Under the pieces are notes generated by a model. That model was not told the origin of the DNA and did not search any database. It saw only the letters and a list, made by a program, of their open reading frames with translations. Positions 23,961 through 32,267 of a stretch of DNA of 35,226 nt are shown in pieces. The position numbers were made by a program, and so were the translations under genes. The stretch is from contig JAAYAY010000160.1 of assembly GCA_012719125.1 (NCBI GenBank), positions 1 through 35,226 on the forward strand, given 5' to 3'. How positions within the stretch are numbered: position 1 is the first letter of the stretch; each line of letters begins with the position of its first letter. This DNA comes from Planctomycetaceae bacterium (GTDB lineage Bacteria; Planctomycetota; Planctomycetia; Pirellulales; Thermoguttaceae).

Positions 23961-25576
23961 CACCCAGTATCGGACACATTCAGCGATGCCGGCAACTTGT
24001 GCCCAAAGTATGTGGTGCCGACGTAGAACTTGGTAACTCGTACTTGAGCAGCCACACCGCCGGGGAAACAGGTTACTTGGCCTCTAAGCTGCTGTTGCGC
24101 GAAATTCCCGGCATATTCTCCAACTCGGAGTCGTATGACCCTCAAGACCGGGGTCGCCGATTCCTTGCCTCCAATGGTGGATGTATATACATTGATTTGG
24201 ATCATTTGGAAATTTGTATCCCGGAGGTCACCGATGCCTTCCAATATGTGGCTGCCTTCCATGCGATGCTCATGCTGGCCCGACAGGCGATGGCAGCGGC
24301 CAACGCGCGATGCCCGGCCGGCGAGCGAATCCAGGTCCTGGCCAACAATTCGGATGGGTTCTGCAATTCCTACGGAGGCCATCTCAACTTTCTCCTTTCT
24401 CGTGCCACCTGGAACGACATTTTCCACCGCAAACCCCACTACCTGGCGTTCCTTGTCGCATTCCAGGTTTCCAGCATTGTCGTCACGGGCCAAGGCAAGG
24501 TGGGCGCGGAGAACGGTGCAGACCCTGTCGATTACCAACTCTCGCAACGAGCCGATTTTCTTGAGACCGTGACGGGGCTCCAGACGACCCACAATCGCCC
24601 CATCGTCAACAGTCGAGACGAGTCCCTCTGCACCGACGGGGAACTCGCAAGGCTACATTGCATCTTCTATGACACGAACCTCTGCCATGTGGCCAACCTG
24701 CTCAAATGCGGGGGCATGCAAATCGTCTTGGCCCTGCTGGAGGCCGGACGAGCCAACCCGGCGCTCATCCTGAACGATCCTCTGGATGCCGTCAGACGGT
24801 ACAGCCACGATCCAACCTTGACGGCTCGCGCTCGCACCGCCTCAGGCCGGCGCCTGACGGCTGTCGAGCTGCAGCTTCAATTCGTCGAAGAGGCCCGACG
24901 GTTTGTTGACACGCAGTACTTGGACGGGGTCGTTCCTCGAGCAGGTGAAATCCTCGATCTGTATCAAAACACGCTGGAAAAACTGCAGGCGGGCGAATTT
25001 GACACCCTGGCCAAGCGGTTGGACTGGGTCCTGAAAAAGGCCTTGATCGAGAAGGGAATCTCGGACAAAGCCTGTACGGGTTGGGCCTCACCAGGCGCCA
25101 AACATCTCGACCATCTTTACAGCAGCCTCGATCCCGGCGAGGGACTCTATTGGCTGTGTGAAGGGGGGGTGGAGAAAGTGACCGATCGTGCGGAGATTGA
25201 GCGGTTCATGTGTTCGCCCCCAGACGATACTCGGGCCTATACGAGGGCGATGCTCTTGAGATTGGCCGGCGCCAAATTCGCAGCGCACGTGGATTGGGAT
25301 TCTATGACATTCAGGATTCCCAGTCGATCCGGGTGGTACACCACACGCAGGCTGGATCTGCCCGATCCATTAAGCCACACGAAACAGGCGCACGGTGCGA
25401 CTTTCGAACACGGGAGATCCTTGGCCGAAATTCTGGACGTTCTCTGTGGGGATGAACTGACTGAGCCTGCCGAGACGCGATTAGTTGAGCTTCACCCGGA
25501 AAACACCAGCAAGCTTGCCGCTACATCTTCTGAAAATGGAGACGACGATCATGAGATTTCGCGAACCACGGGATAA
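23957..25576 (+). CDS. dop: Dop-like Pup deamidase/depupylase family enzyme
   Basis: 539 residues from GTG 23957, overlapping the ATPase stop as GTGA. It belongs to the glutamine-synthetase-like PafA/Dop family. The segment 'VDYQLSQRADFLETVTGLQT', followed by 'NRPIVNSRDES', closely follows Dop ('F-Q-L-S-Q-R-S-D-Y-I-E-V-E-V-G-L-E-T-T') more than PafA. Residues 53-65 form an extra loop, as in Dop. D80 in 'IYIDLDHLEICIPE' aligns with the conserved catalytic Asp. Two motifs deviate: the usual G-x-E-x-E-Y-G reads 'GADVELGN' (20-27), and the H-P-E after the catalytic Asp reads H-L-E. Dop converts Pup's C-terminal Gln to Glu and removes Pup from targets. The adjacent Pup ends in Gln, so this activity is needed. 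Deamidase versus ligase assignment is by similarity only. Confidence 0.8.
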   Translation: MTPSIGHIQRCRQLVPKVCGADVELGNSYLSSHTAGETGYLASKLLLREIPGIFSNSESYDPQDRGRRFLASNGGCIYIDLDHLEICIPEVTDAFQYVAAFHAMLMLARQAMAAANARCPAGERIQVLANNSDGFCNSYGGHLNFLLSRATWNDIFHRKPHYLAFLVAFQVSSIVVTGQGKVGAENGADPVDYQLSQRADFLETVTGLQTTHNRPIVNSRDESLCTDGELARLHCIFYDTNLCHVANLLKCGGMQIVLALLEAGRANPALILNDPLDAVRRYSHDPTLTARARTASGRRLTAVELQLQFVEEARRFVDTQYLDGVVPRAGEILDLYQNTLEKLQAGEFDTLAKRLDWVLKKALIEKGISDKACTGWASPGAKHLDHLYSSLDPGEGLYWLCEGGVEKVTDRAEIERFMCSPPDDTRAYTRAMLLRLAGAKFAAHVDWDSMTFRIPSRSGWYTTRRLDLPDPLSHTKQAHGATFEHGRSLAEILDVLCGDELTEPAETRLVELHPENTSKLAATSSENGDDDHEISRTTG

Positions 25577-25739
25577 CGAGACTCGTCAGCGTTCCGATGG
25601 GGAAGCTGATGGGAACTTGGCGTCCATGCGTGAAACAGGCGAGTCCCTATTTGAAGCAGCAGACGCTGCCATTAACAAGGCGCTCTCTCAAGACTCCTTA
25701 TCATTCCTTAACAACACCCGACAGCAAGGAGGCCAGTAG
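25551..25739 (+). CDS. pup: Pup-like protein modifier ending Gly-Gly-Gln
   Basis: 62 residues from ATG 25551 (GGAGACG upstream), nested at its 5' end in the last 26 bases of the Dop-like gene. The longer frame from 25485 lies inside that gene and is rejected. The N-terminal third is polar and probably disordered. Residues ~25-55 are helical and acidic ('RETGESLFEAADAAINKALS'). The tail is Gly-Gly-Gln directly before TAG, as in actinobacterial Pup (~64 residues). Pup is deamidated to Gly-Gly-Glu and attached to lysines by PafA. Flanking Dop-like and PafA-like genes support the call. It has no resemblance to the beta-grasp protein at 20822, so the operon encodes two unrelated tags. Confidence 0.85.
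   Translation: MRFREPRDNETRQRSDGEADGNLASMRETGESLFEAADAAINKALSQDSLSFLNNTRQQGGQ
25726..25732 (+). promoter_or_regulatory. Ribosome site for the ligase gene inside the Pup tail codons
   Basis: AAGGAGG lies nine bases before the GTG at 25742. The same bases encode part of Pup's Gln-Gly-Gly tail, so the tag's essential C-terminus and the ligase's ribosome site share sequence. Only two bases separate Pup's stop from the next start. This supports the GTG start and suggests coupled production of tag and ligase. Confidence 0.75.
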
Positions 25740-25741
25740 TC

Positions 25742-27268
25742 GTGTCGGAACGGCTCTTCGGCATCGAGACTGAATACGCCATCTCACCCCTCGGGGACCC
25801 CGAGAGGTCGGTGGGGGGAGAAGGATTTGCACTTCGCTTCATGAATGTGGCGGCAGAGCTGTTTCCCCATCTTCGTGGCTATCGCTCCTACGGCATGTTT
25901 CTCACCAATGGCGGGCTGCTCTACCTGGACTGTGGCGGCCACCCCGAAATCGCCACCCCCGAGGTATGTAATCCCTGGGATGCGTGCCGCTACGTCGCCG
26001 CGGGAGAGCGAATTGTCGCCAACGTTGCCAAGGAATTGGCCAGGAGAGATCCGCACTTGGGCGTATTCGTCACTCGCTGCAACGTCTCCTACGGCGGGGC
26101 GGCAAGCACCTGGGCATGCCACGAGTCGTATTGTCATCGTTCCGATCCCTACCATCCAAGGGTTCTGCCCGATCTCCTGATCCCCCACTTGGTCTCACGG
26201 GTCATTTATACGGGATGTGGCGGATTCGATAACCGGTCACGTGGGCTGAAGTTCATGATTTCGCCGCGAGTGGCCCACCTCTCTCACGTCATCTCAGGCG
26301 AGTCCCAGAATAACCGAGGAATCTATCACAACAAGGATGAATCACTGAATGGGGCCGGATACCACCGTCTGCACTTGCTCTGCGGAGAGAGTGTCTGTTC
26401 CCAGACGTCGGCCTGGCTGAAGGTCGCGGCCACGGCCTTGGTGGTCGCCCTGATCGAAGCCGGCCTGCTTCGCCGTTCGATCGTGCAACTTCAGAGTCCG
26501 CTTGCGGCGATGAGGCGGTTTGCGGAGGATGTCACCTGCACCGCGCGTGTGCCCGTCTACGACGGACGGACAGAGTGGACCGCCATCGAGCTCCAACGCC
26601 AATACCTGCGCGAGGCTGAGCGCTATGTCGATCATCCCGTTATGCCGAGCTGGGCCCCCGAAGCCTGCCGGAGATGGGGCGAGATTCTCAATCGTCTCGA
26701 GCAAGGGCCGCAGCACGTAGCAACCATCCTGGACTGGGGTATTAAATATGCGGTCTACCAGCGTTTCCTGGATCAGCACGGCATCGAATGGTCGACCTTG
26801 GGTTGGTGGAATCAGGTGATCGACAAAGCCAGTGAGGAGCGGCGATTGCTTACTCGTTGCGGGGGCTCCGGCCTCGCGAAGACGCTTATTTGTGCTTTCG
26901 GACGACGCCATGCCGAATTCGAGCAGTTGGAGCACGTATTGCAGGTCCGCGACCAACTCTTCGAGATCGACACTCGTTTTGGAGAGTTGGGCCGCCAGGG
27001 TATTTTTGCCGGGATGGAGGCCGCGGGCGCTCTGGAGCATCGTGTGGAAGGTGTGGACGGAATCGACGACGCAATATCGAATCCTCCTTCTTCTGGCCGC
27101 GCCTGCCTGCGAGGGGATTACGTCAAACGCCTGCGTGGGACGGAAGCCGTCTGCGATTGGACGGGCGTCTGGGACTGCCGCAGGAAGCGATTCCTTGACC
27201 TCTCGGATCCATTTGCGTCCCGCGCAAAATGGCGGCAGATAGATGGGTCTGAATTGCTTCCGTTTTAA
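25742..27268 (+). CDS. pafA: PafA-like Pup ligase
   Basis: 508 residues from GTG 25742. N-terminal 'GIETEYAIS' (from residue 7) is the hallmark of PafA/Dop enzymes, with E9 and E11 as expected metal/ATP ligands. 'NGGLLYLDCGGHPEIATPEV' carries the catalytic Asp D63 and the conserved H-P-E. The loop before it is short, as in PafA rather than Dop. 'NKDESLNGAGYHRLHLLCGE' and 'TAWLKVAATALV'-like segments follow the family ('N-T-R-D-E-P...Y-R-R-L-H'). PafA uses ATP to join Pup's C-terminal Glu side chain to target lysines. A central stretch (~140-190) deviates from actinobacterial PafA. It is the last gene of the operon; the next 600 bases are non-coding. The Dop-like gene upstream is its likely antagonist and activator. 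Confidence 0.85.
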   Translation: MSERLFGIETEYAISPLGDPERSVGGEGFALRFMNVAAELFPHLRGYRSYGMFLTNGGLLYLDCGGHPEIATPEVCNPWDACRYVAAGERIVANVAKELARRDPHLGVFVTRCNVSYGGAASTWACHESYCHRSDPYHPRVLPDLLIPHLVSRVIYTGCGGFDNRSRGLKFMISPRVAHLSHVISGESQNNRGIYHNKDESLNGAGYHRLHLLCGESVCSQTSAWLKVAATALVVALIEAGLLRRSIVQLQSPLAAMRRFAEDVTCTARVPVYDGRTEWTAIELQRQYLREAERYVDHPVMPSWAPEACRRWGEILNRLEQGPQHVATILDWGIKYAVYQRFLDQHGIEWSTLGWWNQVIDKASEERRLLTRCGGSGLAKTLICAFGRRHAEFEQLEHVLQVRDQLFEIDTRFGELGRQGIFAGMEAAGALEHRVEGVDGIDDAISNPPSSGRACLRGDYVKRLRGTEAVCDWTGVWDCRRKRFLDLSDPFASRAKWRQIDGSELLPF

Positions 27269-27877
27269 TCCGACCATTCACGGCTGGACGGGACTGAAGT
27301 CGTCACTCGCCGGAGTCCCGCTCGTCCAACGGTGCGGTTTGCGACTCGGGTTCCTGGCGGTCGAGTTGGTTCATCTCTCGCAGCACCGCCAGGAGAAACG
27401 GCAACCCCCGAACCCGGCGATCCGCTGCCACCGCCGCACTTTCAGGGCAAACTGTTCGAAGATCGCCATTTTGTCCACCTGGATCTACCATGACGATGCC
27501 TTCCGAATGGCCCGAGGTGCTTGCCAACGCAAATGAATAAAGGCACCCACTGCTCGATAATTGCGTAAATCCGTGTTTCGCAAGGAATCAATCCCTCGAG
27601 CAAGGGTTCACCGTGACTGCCTTTCCAAAGCTGGTAAGCGCGCGTCGTAGGCGAACCAGACAGGTCCTCCCTTCCACAAAGGCCGGTCTACGTTGTTGTC
27701 ACCGTCAATCGATTGCCATCTGTTGACCTACCTCTGTGGATTGCGCCAAAATGGTGACGGTGGAGACGGGGCCGATCGGCCAGCTCGGCGCGTGGTGCGC
27801 CGGCAGAGGTTTAGGGTTCGGCGCGTTTGATGGGCGTACTTCCGGCCCCGAGGAAGGGGCCAAGGATGTTGTGAGCG
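27269..27877. other. Non-coding gap between the tagging operon and NACHT copy C
   Basis: About 600 bases. On the minus strand 27527-27303 is an open frame of 74 codons whose last part ('LPFLLAVLREMNQLDRQEPE') could be coding, but it lacks a ribosome site and known family features. On the plus strand ATG 27490 opens a 16-codon frame ending at 27540. Neither is convincing. No clear intrinsic terminator follows the ligase gene. Bases 27845-27877 lead into the NACHT gene with AAGGA about a dozen bases before its ATG. Confidence 0.4.
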
Positions 27878-30082
27878 ATGGCCACCGCAACGGTTCCCGC
27901 AATCGACCTTCCGCCCTACATTGCCGACCAGGGACTGCTGCTCCTTCGGGCCGACGCCCCCAACCCGCGGCAGTTGCTTTCTCCCGAGGCGTTCCGCTCG
28001 GCCCGGCTGGGCGAGGATGGCCGCGAGGGGAACAATCGTCCCGATTCAGCGTGGTGGTCGCCGGTTTCCCGCAACGATCTCTTTTTCAAGTCAAACTGGC
28101 AGCGGCTCTGCATCGCCACCGACGCCGGCATCGGCAAGACAACGCTTCTCCAATGGGCCGAGCAGGCCTGGGCGGCACATCAGCACGGTGTGCTGGCCCT
28201 CTATGTCGAATCCCACCGGCTGCCGACCTCACAAGCCAAATACCTGCGAGGGAACGAAGAGCCCGGTCTGCTGGTCGCCTTGCTGTGTAGCGCAGCGGGC
28301 AACGAGCACCTCACTTGGCCGAAGGCCGAGCAGCTTCTTCGCCGGCTGATCCGGCAGGGTCGTCTTGTACTGTTGATTGACGGACTCGATCAGACGCGGA
28401 GCTACAAGGGCGGGCTGGAGAACCCGAAGATCACGGCGCTGGCCGATTTCCTCCGCCAGGAAGGCCGCTTGTGTCGGGTGGTTGTCGCCGGCCGCCCGCA
28501 CGCGGTGGACCGCTATTGGGAGGATCTGTTTGACCAGCGGGACTGGCGTTTTGCGCAACTGGCAGTCTTTACGCCGGAGCAGACTGAGTCGTATCTGGGG
28601 GAGGATCGGCTGAAACACCTCCAGCACCTGAAAGTGGAGATCCTCTCGATTCCCCGTTCTCTGGAAGTAATCCGGGCCATGGCTCCCGAGCAGCTACAGG
28701 ATCTGGGTACGGCCAGCGATGTCTACTGGAAGTCGGTGCTGCAGATGCTCTGCAAGTCGCCCCATGTGGATCGGGAGCCGTTGGGCGGGCGGTTCGTGGC
28801 CGACGACGCGTTGTGGCTTCTGGGGGCGATGGCTTTCGAGATGACCCTGGCGGGGAATTTTGAGGGCGTGCCCGAGGGTGAGTTCATGGACTTCAAGAAG
28901 TCTCTTTGGAAACGTCAGGCGGGAAACACGAAATGGACCCTTGAGGATTTCGAGAAAAGCTTGGACTTGCTCGGCCAGACGAACGAGTTCCTCGACTTTG
29001 GTTTTCTGGAGGGATGGGGACTGAAGCAGGTGTTCTGGCGGAACCGGACGCTTCAGGAGTTCTTTGCGGGCTTGTGGCTGGCGCGGTTTGCGTCAGCGGA
29101 AGACAGCGAGAAAATGGGCCGGCGGGCGTATCACCCGAATGACCAGAAGTCGGTGCCCTTCTACTGGACGTGGCGGTTTGCCGCGGAAATGCCGGCTCCG
29201 GCCCGCGCCAAGGAGCATTGGGTGGCCTCGATGAAGCCTCTCTATCAAAGGCGAGATTACCGTCCGACGGAGATGATCTATCGCAGTTGGCGGACGATGG
29301 AAGAGGCCCGCAACAGCACCCAGGCAGGTGACGCGGATACGTGGGAGCGGTACGAGCAAAACGTATTGCGGCCGTACCGCTCAGAATTTCGGGATCTAAC
29401 GGAAATGGGGGATGCGGCTCGGGAACTTCTGGCAGAGTTCCGGCCGATTCCACCGAAGTACCGTGGCCCGGAGGATCGCAAGTTTCGCATCGGCATTGAT
29501 CCAGATGAGGAGGATCCGGAGACGCAGTTGGACGCTCCGTTTGAATTGGCCTGTTACCAACTGACGAACGAGCAATACGAGTTGTTCGACCCACGGCGCA
29601 AGGCTCGGCGCGATGCGTACAGCCGAGGCAACCGGAATCCCGTGATCTATGTCAGTTGGTATGACGCGTGGGCATTCTGCATCTGGCTGGGCGAGGGATA
29701 CCGGCTGCCGACGGAAGAGGAGTGGGAATTCGCGTGTCGGGCTGGATGCGATGGCCGCTGGTGCTTCGGGGACGACGAGTCGCAACTCTGGCACTACGCG
29801 TGGTATCACGAAAGCTCGGGTGGCAACACTCATCCGGTTGGGCAGGGCAACACTCATCCGGTTGGGCAGCTTAAGCCGAACCGCTGGGGACTCTACGACA
29901 TGCACGGCAACGTTTGGGAGTGGTGCGACAGTTGGTTTGGCGAAGCCCAGTCCGCCCGGGTGTTGCGTGGCGGCGCGTGGTCCGACCACGCGTGGTCCAC
30001 TCGCACTGCCAGCGGCTACTACGGGCCTCCGTGGAACTCCAACAACGACTACGGGTTTCGCGTGGCCAGGGCTCTTCGCTGA
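27878..30082 (+). CDS. NACHT-SUMF1 protein, copy C (complete)
   Basis: 734 residues, the full-length reference for the near-identical trio. A ~60-residue N-terminal segment carries no effector domain. NACHT: Walker A 'DAGIGKT' at 82-88, Walker B 'LLIDGLDQT' (D168, D171), 'VVAGR' at the sensor 1 position. A helical region follows to ~510. SUMF1 domain ~515-734: '[12 protein letters not shown]', '[20 protein letters not shown]', '[17 protein letters not shown]', terminal 'GFRVAR'. There are no FGE-type paired cysteines. The variable stretch between RGG and GFR (about 29966-30060) is rich in codons ending in C (TCC, GAC, CAC, AGC, TAC, AAC). A perfect 24-base in-frame tandem duplication lies at 29822-29869. 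Unlike copy B it has no Lon-like partner upstream, so its effector is unknown. It is convergent with the deacetylase gene. Confidence 0.92.
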   Translation: MATATVPAIDLPPYIADQGLLLLRADAPNPRQLLSPEAFRSARLGEDGREGNNRPDSAWWSPVSRNDLFFKSNWQRLCIATDAGIGKTTLLQWAEQAWAAHQHGVLALYVESHRLPTSQAKYLRGNEEPGLLVALLCSAAGNEHLTWPKAEQLLRRLIRQGRLVLLIDGLDQTRSYKGGLENPKITALADFLRQEGRLCRVVVAGRPHAVDRYWEDLFDQRDWRFAQLAVFTPEQTESYLGEDRLKHLQHLKVEILSIPRSLEVIRAMAPEQLQDLGTASDVYWKSVLQMLCKSPHVDREPLGGRFVADDALWLLGAMAFEMTLAGNFEGVPEGEFMDFKKSLWKRQAGNTKWTLEDFEKSLDLLGQTNEFLDFGFLEGWGLKQVFWRNRTLQEFFAGLWLARFASAEDSEKMGRRAYHPNDQKSVPFYWTWRFAAEMPAPARAKEHWVASMKPLYQRRDYRPTEMIYRSWRTMEEARNSTQAGDADTWERYEQNVLRPYRSEFRDLTEMGDAARELLAEFRPIPPKYRGPEDRKFRIGIDPDEEDPETQLDAPFELACYQLTNEQYELFDPRRKARRDAYSRGNRNPVIYVSWYDAWAFCIWLGEGYRLPTEEEWEFACRAGCDGRWCFGDDESQLWHYAWYHESSGGNTHPVGQGNTHPVGQLKPNRWGLYDMHGNVWEWCDSWFGEAQSARVLRGGAWSDHAWSTRTASGYYGPPWNSNNDYGFRVARALR
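29822..29869 (+). repeat. 24-bp perfect tandem duplication in NACHT copy C
   Basis: The 24-base unit at 29822-29845 is repeated without change at 29846-29869. It adds eight residues (Gly-Asn-Thr-His-Pro-Val-Gly-Gln twice) in frame within the SUMF1 domain. Copies A, B and D carry this 'HPVG' element once, so the duplication is recent and specific to this copy, or an assembly artefact. Confidence 0.9.
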
Positions 30083-30112
30083 AAACCTTATCCTCTTCTC
30101 CTCTTTAACCCT

Positions 30113-30133
30113 GCGCTCGCCGCAGGCGAGCGC
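30113..30133. terminator. Strong hairpin after NACHT copy C
   Basis: GCGCTCGCC (30113-30121) and GGCGAGCGC (30125-30133) form a perfect nine-base stem with a three-base loop, 30 bases after the stop at 30082 and between convergent genes. No T-run follows on either strand, so it may be a weak or Rho-assisted terminator. Copy A has only one arm of this sequence after its stop. Confidence 0.45.
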
Positions 30134-30271
30134 TCGCGTTGGGCGGCCGGAAGTGCCTTCCCTGGCGAAGACGGCGGTAGGAAGGGAGGATCGGCCATTG
30201 GGCCCGATTCACTTCAACCTCGAGGTGTGCAGAACCTGCTGGGATCAGGCGAGGGGACAAATCCGACCAAC

Positions 30272-31048
30272 CTATTTGGGCGTAGTTCCTTGGTCGAGCA
30301 CGGACGCGCAACTGATAATCGGGCGGCCGTTGCCGCCGGGCCGCGAGGCACCCCAGGACGCCAGAGCCTTGGATTGAGCACTGTCGAGCGAACCCGCAAG
30401 GCTCAGCCCAGCCGGAACCAGGAATTGCCGGGCGGGATGAAAAGCCTCCGCAAACTGACACGCCGGCCGAGCGTGCATGCCCCGGTAGAGCGCGGTGGTC
30501 CGCGCCCATGCGTCAAACGGACGCCGCGAAATCTGGGAACGATGCAGGCGGATCAAGTCCACCTTACGTTCGATGACCGCGTCAATGTCCACGTAGGTGA
30601 CCGGGACAAAATTGCGAGAACTGGGTCCCTCGTAGAAAAGAATGTTCGGCACGTCCCGGGCGGCACTCATCACGGCCCGAGCGGTAACCCGGTGGTCCTG
30701 ATGCGTGTCTGCGGGTGCGTGAACCAGGACAACGTGAGGTTCCACTTCGGCAATCACTTTCTCCACAATCTTGATTGCAGGCCGGAGGGGAATTCTTGTG
30801 TCCGGCAGACCAGCTTGGATCAGATCGGCGCCGAGTGCCACGGCGGCCTCGCGAGCTTCCTGCTCCCGCAGACAAACGTTACCCCCGGCACACCCGTCGG
30901 CCAGCACACAGACAGTGGTTTGGGCACGGTAGTTCGCTGCCTGCAACAGGAAACCGCCACAACCGAGCTCACCATCATCCTGGTGAGCTGCAACCACAAG
31001 GAGGCGCAAGCGATTGACTCCCAGGTTTCTGGGGGGGTGACGATGCAT
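30272..31048 (-). CDS. PIG-L/LmbE family deacetylase
   Basis: 258 residues from the ATG at 31048, which has GGAGGC at good spacing upstream; the longer frame to 31129 includes that ribosome site and is less likely. The motif 'AAHQDDGELGCGG' (21-32; usually A-H-P-D-D-x-x-x-G-x-G-G, here Gln replaces Pro) and 'THQDH' (115-119) supply the expected zinc ligands H22, D25 and H119. The family removes acetyl groups from N-acetylglucosamine-type substrates, as in MshB and BshB. The substrate here is unknown. After the usual domain end ('CQFAEAF', ~203) there is a ~55-residue tail with 'SRPGGNGRPI'; a homologous tail without the enzyme lies at 33150-33293. Cytosolic. Convergent with NACHT copy C and downstream of the small gene at 31314-31496. 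Confidence 0.85.
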   Translation of the reverse strand: MHRHPPRNLGVNRLRLLVVAAHQDDGELGCGGFLLQAANYRAQTTVCVLADGCAGGNVCLREQEAREAAVALGADLIQAGLPDTRIPLRPAIKIVEKVIAEVEPHVVLVHAPADTHQDHRVTARAVMSAARDVPNILFYEGPSSRNFVPVTYVDIDAVIERKVDLIRLHRSQISRRPFDAWARTTALYRGMHARPACQFAEAFHPARQFLVPAGLSLAGSLDSAQSKALASWGASRPGGNGRPIISCASVLDQGTTPK

Positions 31049-31313
31049 GGCCGCCTCCATCGGACCAGCAATTCGAACAGGAGGGGCGAGATCCGCCGCC
31101 GCGAGGCAACGGGCTAATCTCCGTCCCACAAGAATAAGAAAGGCAGGCTGCTGGGCTCACCGTGCAGCGTGATCGAAAAAAAAGATCAGTTGATACCGTA
31201 AGACCCGCAGCTCTTCTCGGGCTATGGCAGCCTACCCACAAACCGTCCGGTTAGGAAGCGAGTCGGCCGGGGAAAGGCCGGCGACCGGCCCGCCGCCGCA
31301 TATTGCTGCGGCA
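31049..31313. other. Gap between small gene and deacetylase
   Basis: About 265 bases with no gene candidate. Just past the small gene's stop (minus strand) GCCGCA and TGCGGC at 31295-31300 and 31307-31312 can form a six-base hairpin, with further GC-rich self-complementary sequence at 31263-31290. This resembles the hairpin region after the plus-strand copy of the small gene. Confidence 0.4.
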
Positions 31314-31496
31314 TCAATCTTTGTTCTGCACGGCTAGCGGTTTCGCGAGTTCTTCGGCCCTATGCCGATCGATCCGAATTTGCCCGTCGGCCTCCAGACG
31401 CGTCACGTCTTTTCCCATTTCCACGGACTCTGGCCGCGCGGGCTCCTTTGGTTCAACCTGCGGGATTGAGCGTGTCGGGACTTCTACTATGGCCAT
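31314..31496 (-). CDS. 60-residue conserved small protein, copy 1
   Basis: ATG at 31496 (minus strand) with GGAGGCAGAGC giving a strong ribosome site. The protein begins Met-Ala-Ile-Val-Glu-Val-Pro, has a Pro/Glu-rich middle, then 'SVEMGKDVTRL' and a helical, charged C-terminus ending 'AVQNKD'. It has no cysteine, signal peptide or membrane helix. A second copy at 32906-33088 has the same length and about two-thirds identical residues, with no gaps, despite many base changes. That pattern indicates selection on the protein. Function unknown. Possibilities include an antitoxin-like or adaptor peptide; nothing seen decides this. Confidence 0.7.
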   Translation of the reverse strand: MAIVEVPTRSIPQVEPKEPARPESVEMGKDVTRLEADGQIRIDRHRAEELAKPLAVQNKD

Positions 31497-31550
31497 TGCT
31501 CTGCCTCCTATCGAGAAAAACAAGAGAAACGAAGCCCGCTACCGCTAGCG
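31314..31550 (-). repeat. Left arm of inverted duplication
   Basis: 237 bases covering the small gene and 54 bases upstream of it are present in inverted orientation at 32852-33088, also 237 bases. Upstream homology begins at the shared sequence CGCTAGCGGTAGCGGG and includes the ribosome site. The arms are about 1.3 kb apart and face away from each other. Confidence 0.8.
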
Positions 31551-31686
31551 AGGCTAGTAACCTCTGAAAGGCAGGTCCCCAGCCGTTCCAACTCGAGGCA
31601 CTTGGTTGATGGATTCCGTTCTCATTGAGGTATGCATTTTCTTTGACAATCGTCGTGGCTAGGTCTTCAAGCTGCCTTTATCTGGG

Positions 31687-31700
31687 TGGACTGCAGTCCA
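31687..31700. promoter_or_regulatory. 14-bp perfect palindrome upstream of the secreted protein
   Basis: TGGACTGCAGTCCA is a perfect 14-base palindrome about 110 bases before the start at 31809. It could be an operator for a dimeric regulator. A second perfect palindrome of 12 bases, GCCGGCGCCGGC, lies at 31732-31743, but GC-rich palindromes of that type are common in such genomes. No promoter was assigned. Confidence 0.3.
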
Positions 31701-31808
31701 AGCTGCCTGAGTACCGACTGCTCTTGCACGCGCCGGCGCCGGCAGCAAGCGTGTTCGCTCGCCTGTTTCTTGGGTTTTCCGAAACTTTGTGTCAAAGGAG
31801 TCTGTAAC

Positions 31809-32267
31809 ATGCGATTTCTCACTCTCTTTCTGTTGGTGTCCGGAATGGCCTGTGCAGCAACGCCGTTTTCGAACCTGCTCGACGTGGGCCCAATCGACCA
31901 GAGCAAGCCGCCCTCAGTCAAGGAGTTGCAGGTCCCGGAGTCGGACGAGGGCATCCGCGTCGTAGGTCTCCACGCAATCGTTGGCGGCAAGATTGACGAG
32001 CAAAGTGATGCCAATGTCTATGTGCTCGTGAATCCGCTCTCCAATCCAGCAACTCGCAATGTCTGGTGGGTACAACGCAAAGTCGAGCGAGACGGCGATA
32101 AATTCCGCTGCCATTGCCAGTTCGGCGAGGGGCAACAAGGTGCCGGCGAATACTTTGCCATCCTGGCCCTCGCCAGCAAGCAGGGGTTCGACGTCGGCGA
32201 TCAGCTCAAGGACGTTCCGAAGGACGCGAAGTACACGAAGCTGAAGATCGTCAAGCGCGCCGATTGA
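31809..32267 (+). CDS. Small secreted protein of unknown function
   Basis: The 152-residue protein starts at ATG 31809, with AGGAG eight bases upstream. The longer frame from 31686 is not needed. Residues 1-17 form a signal peptide: Met-Arg, then a hydrophobic core 'FLTLFLLVSGMA', ending near Ala-Cys-Ala. The lone Cys could mark a lipoprotein, but the -3 position does not fit a lipobox well. The mature part is beta-rich, with 'IRVVGLHAIVGGKIDEQSDA' and 'RNVWWVQRKVERDGDKFRCH'. It contains one Cys and no catalytic motif I recognise. It lies alone between the two arms of the inverted duplication. Confidence 0.75.
   Translation: MRFLTLFLLVSGMACAATPFSNLLDVGPIDQSKPPSVKELQVPESDEGIRVVGLHAIVGGKIDEQSDANVYVLVNPLSNPATRNVWWVQRKVERDGDKFRCHCQFGEGQQGAGEYFAILALASKQGFDVGDQLKDVPKDAKYTKLKIVKRAD

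Noticed and set aside
17759-27268. 20S proteasome subunit genes within the tagging operon
   Set aside because: No protein with the N-terminal Thr protease signature was found in any frame.
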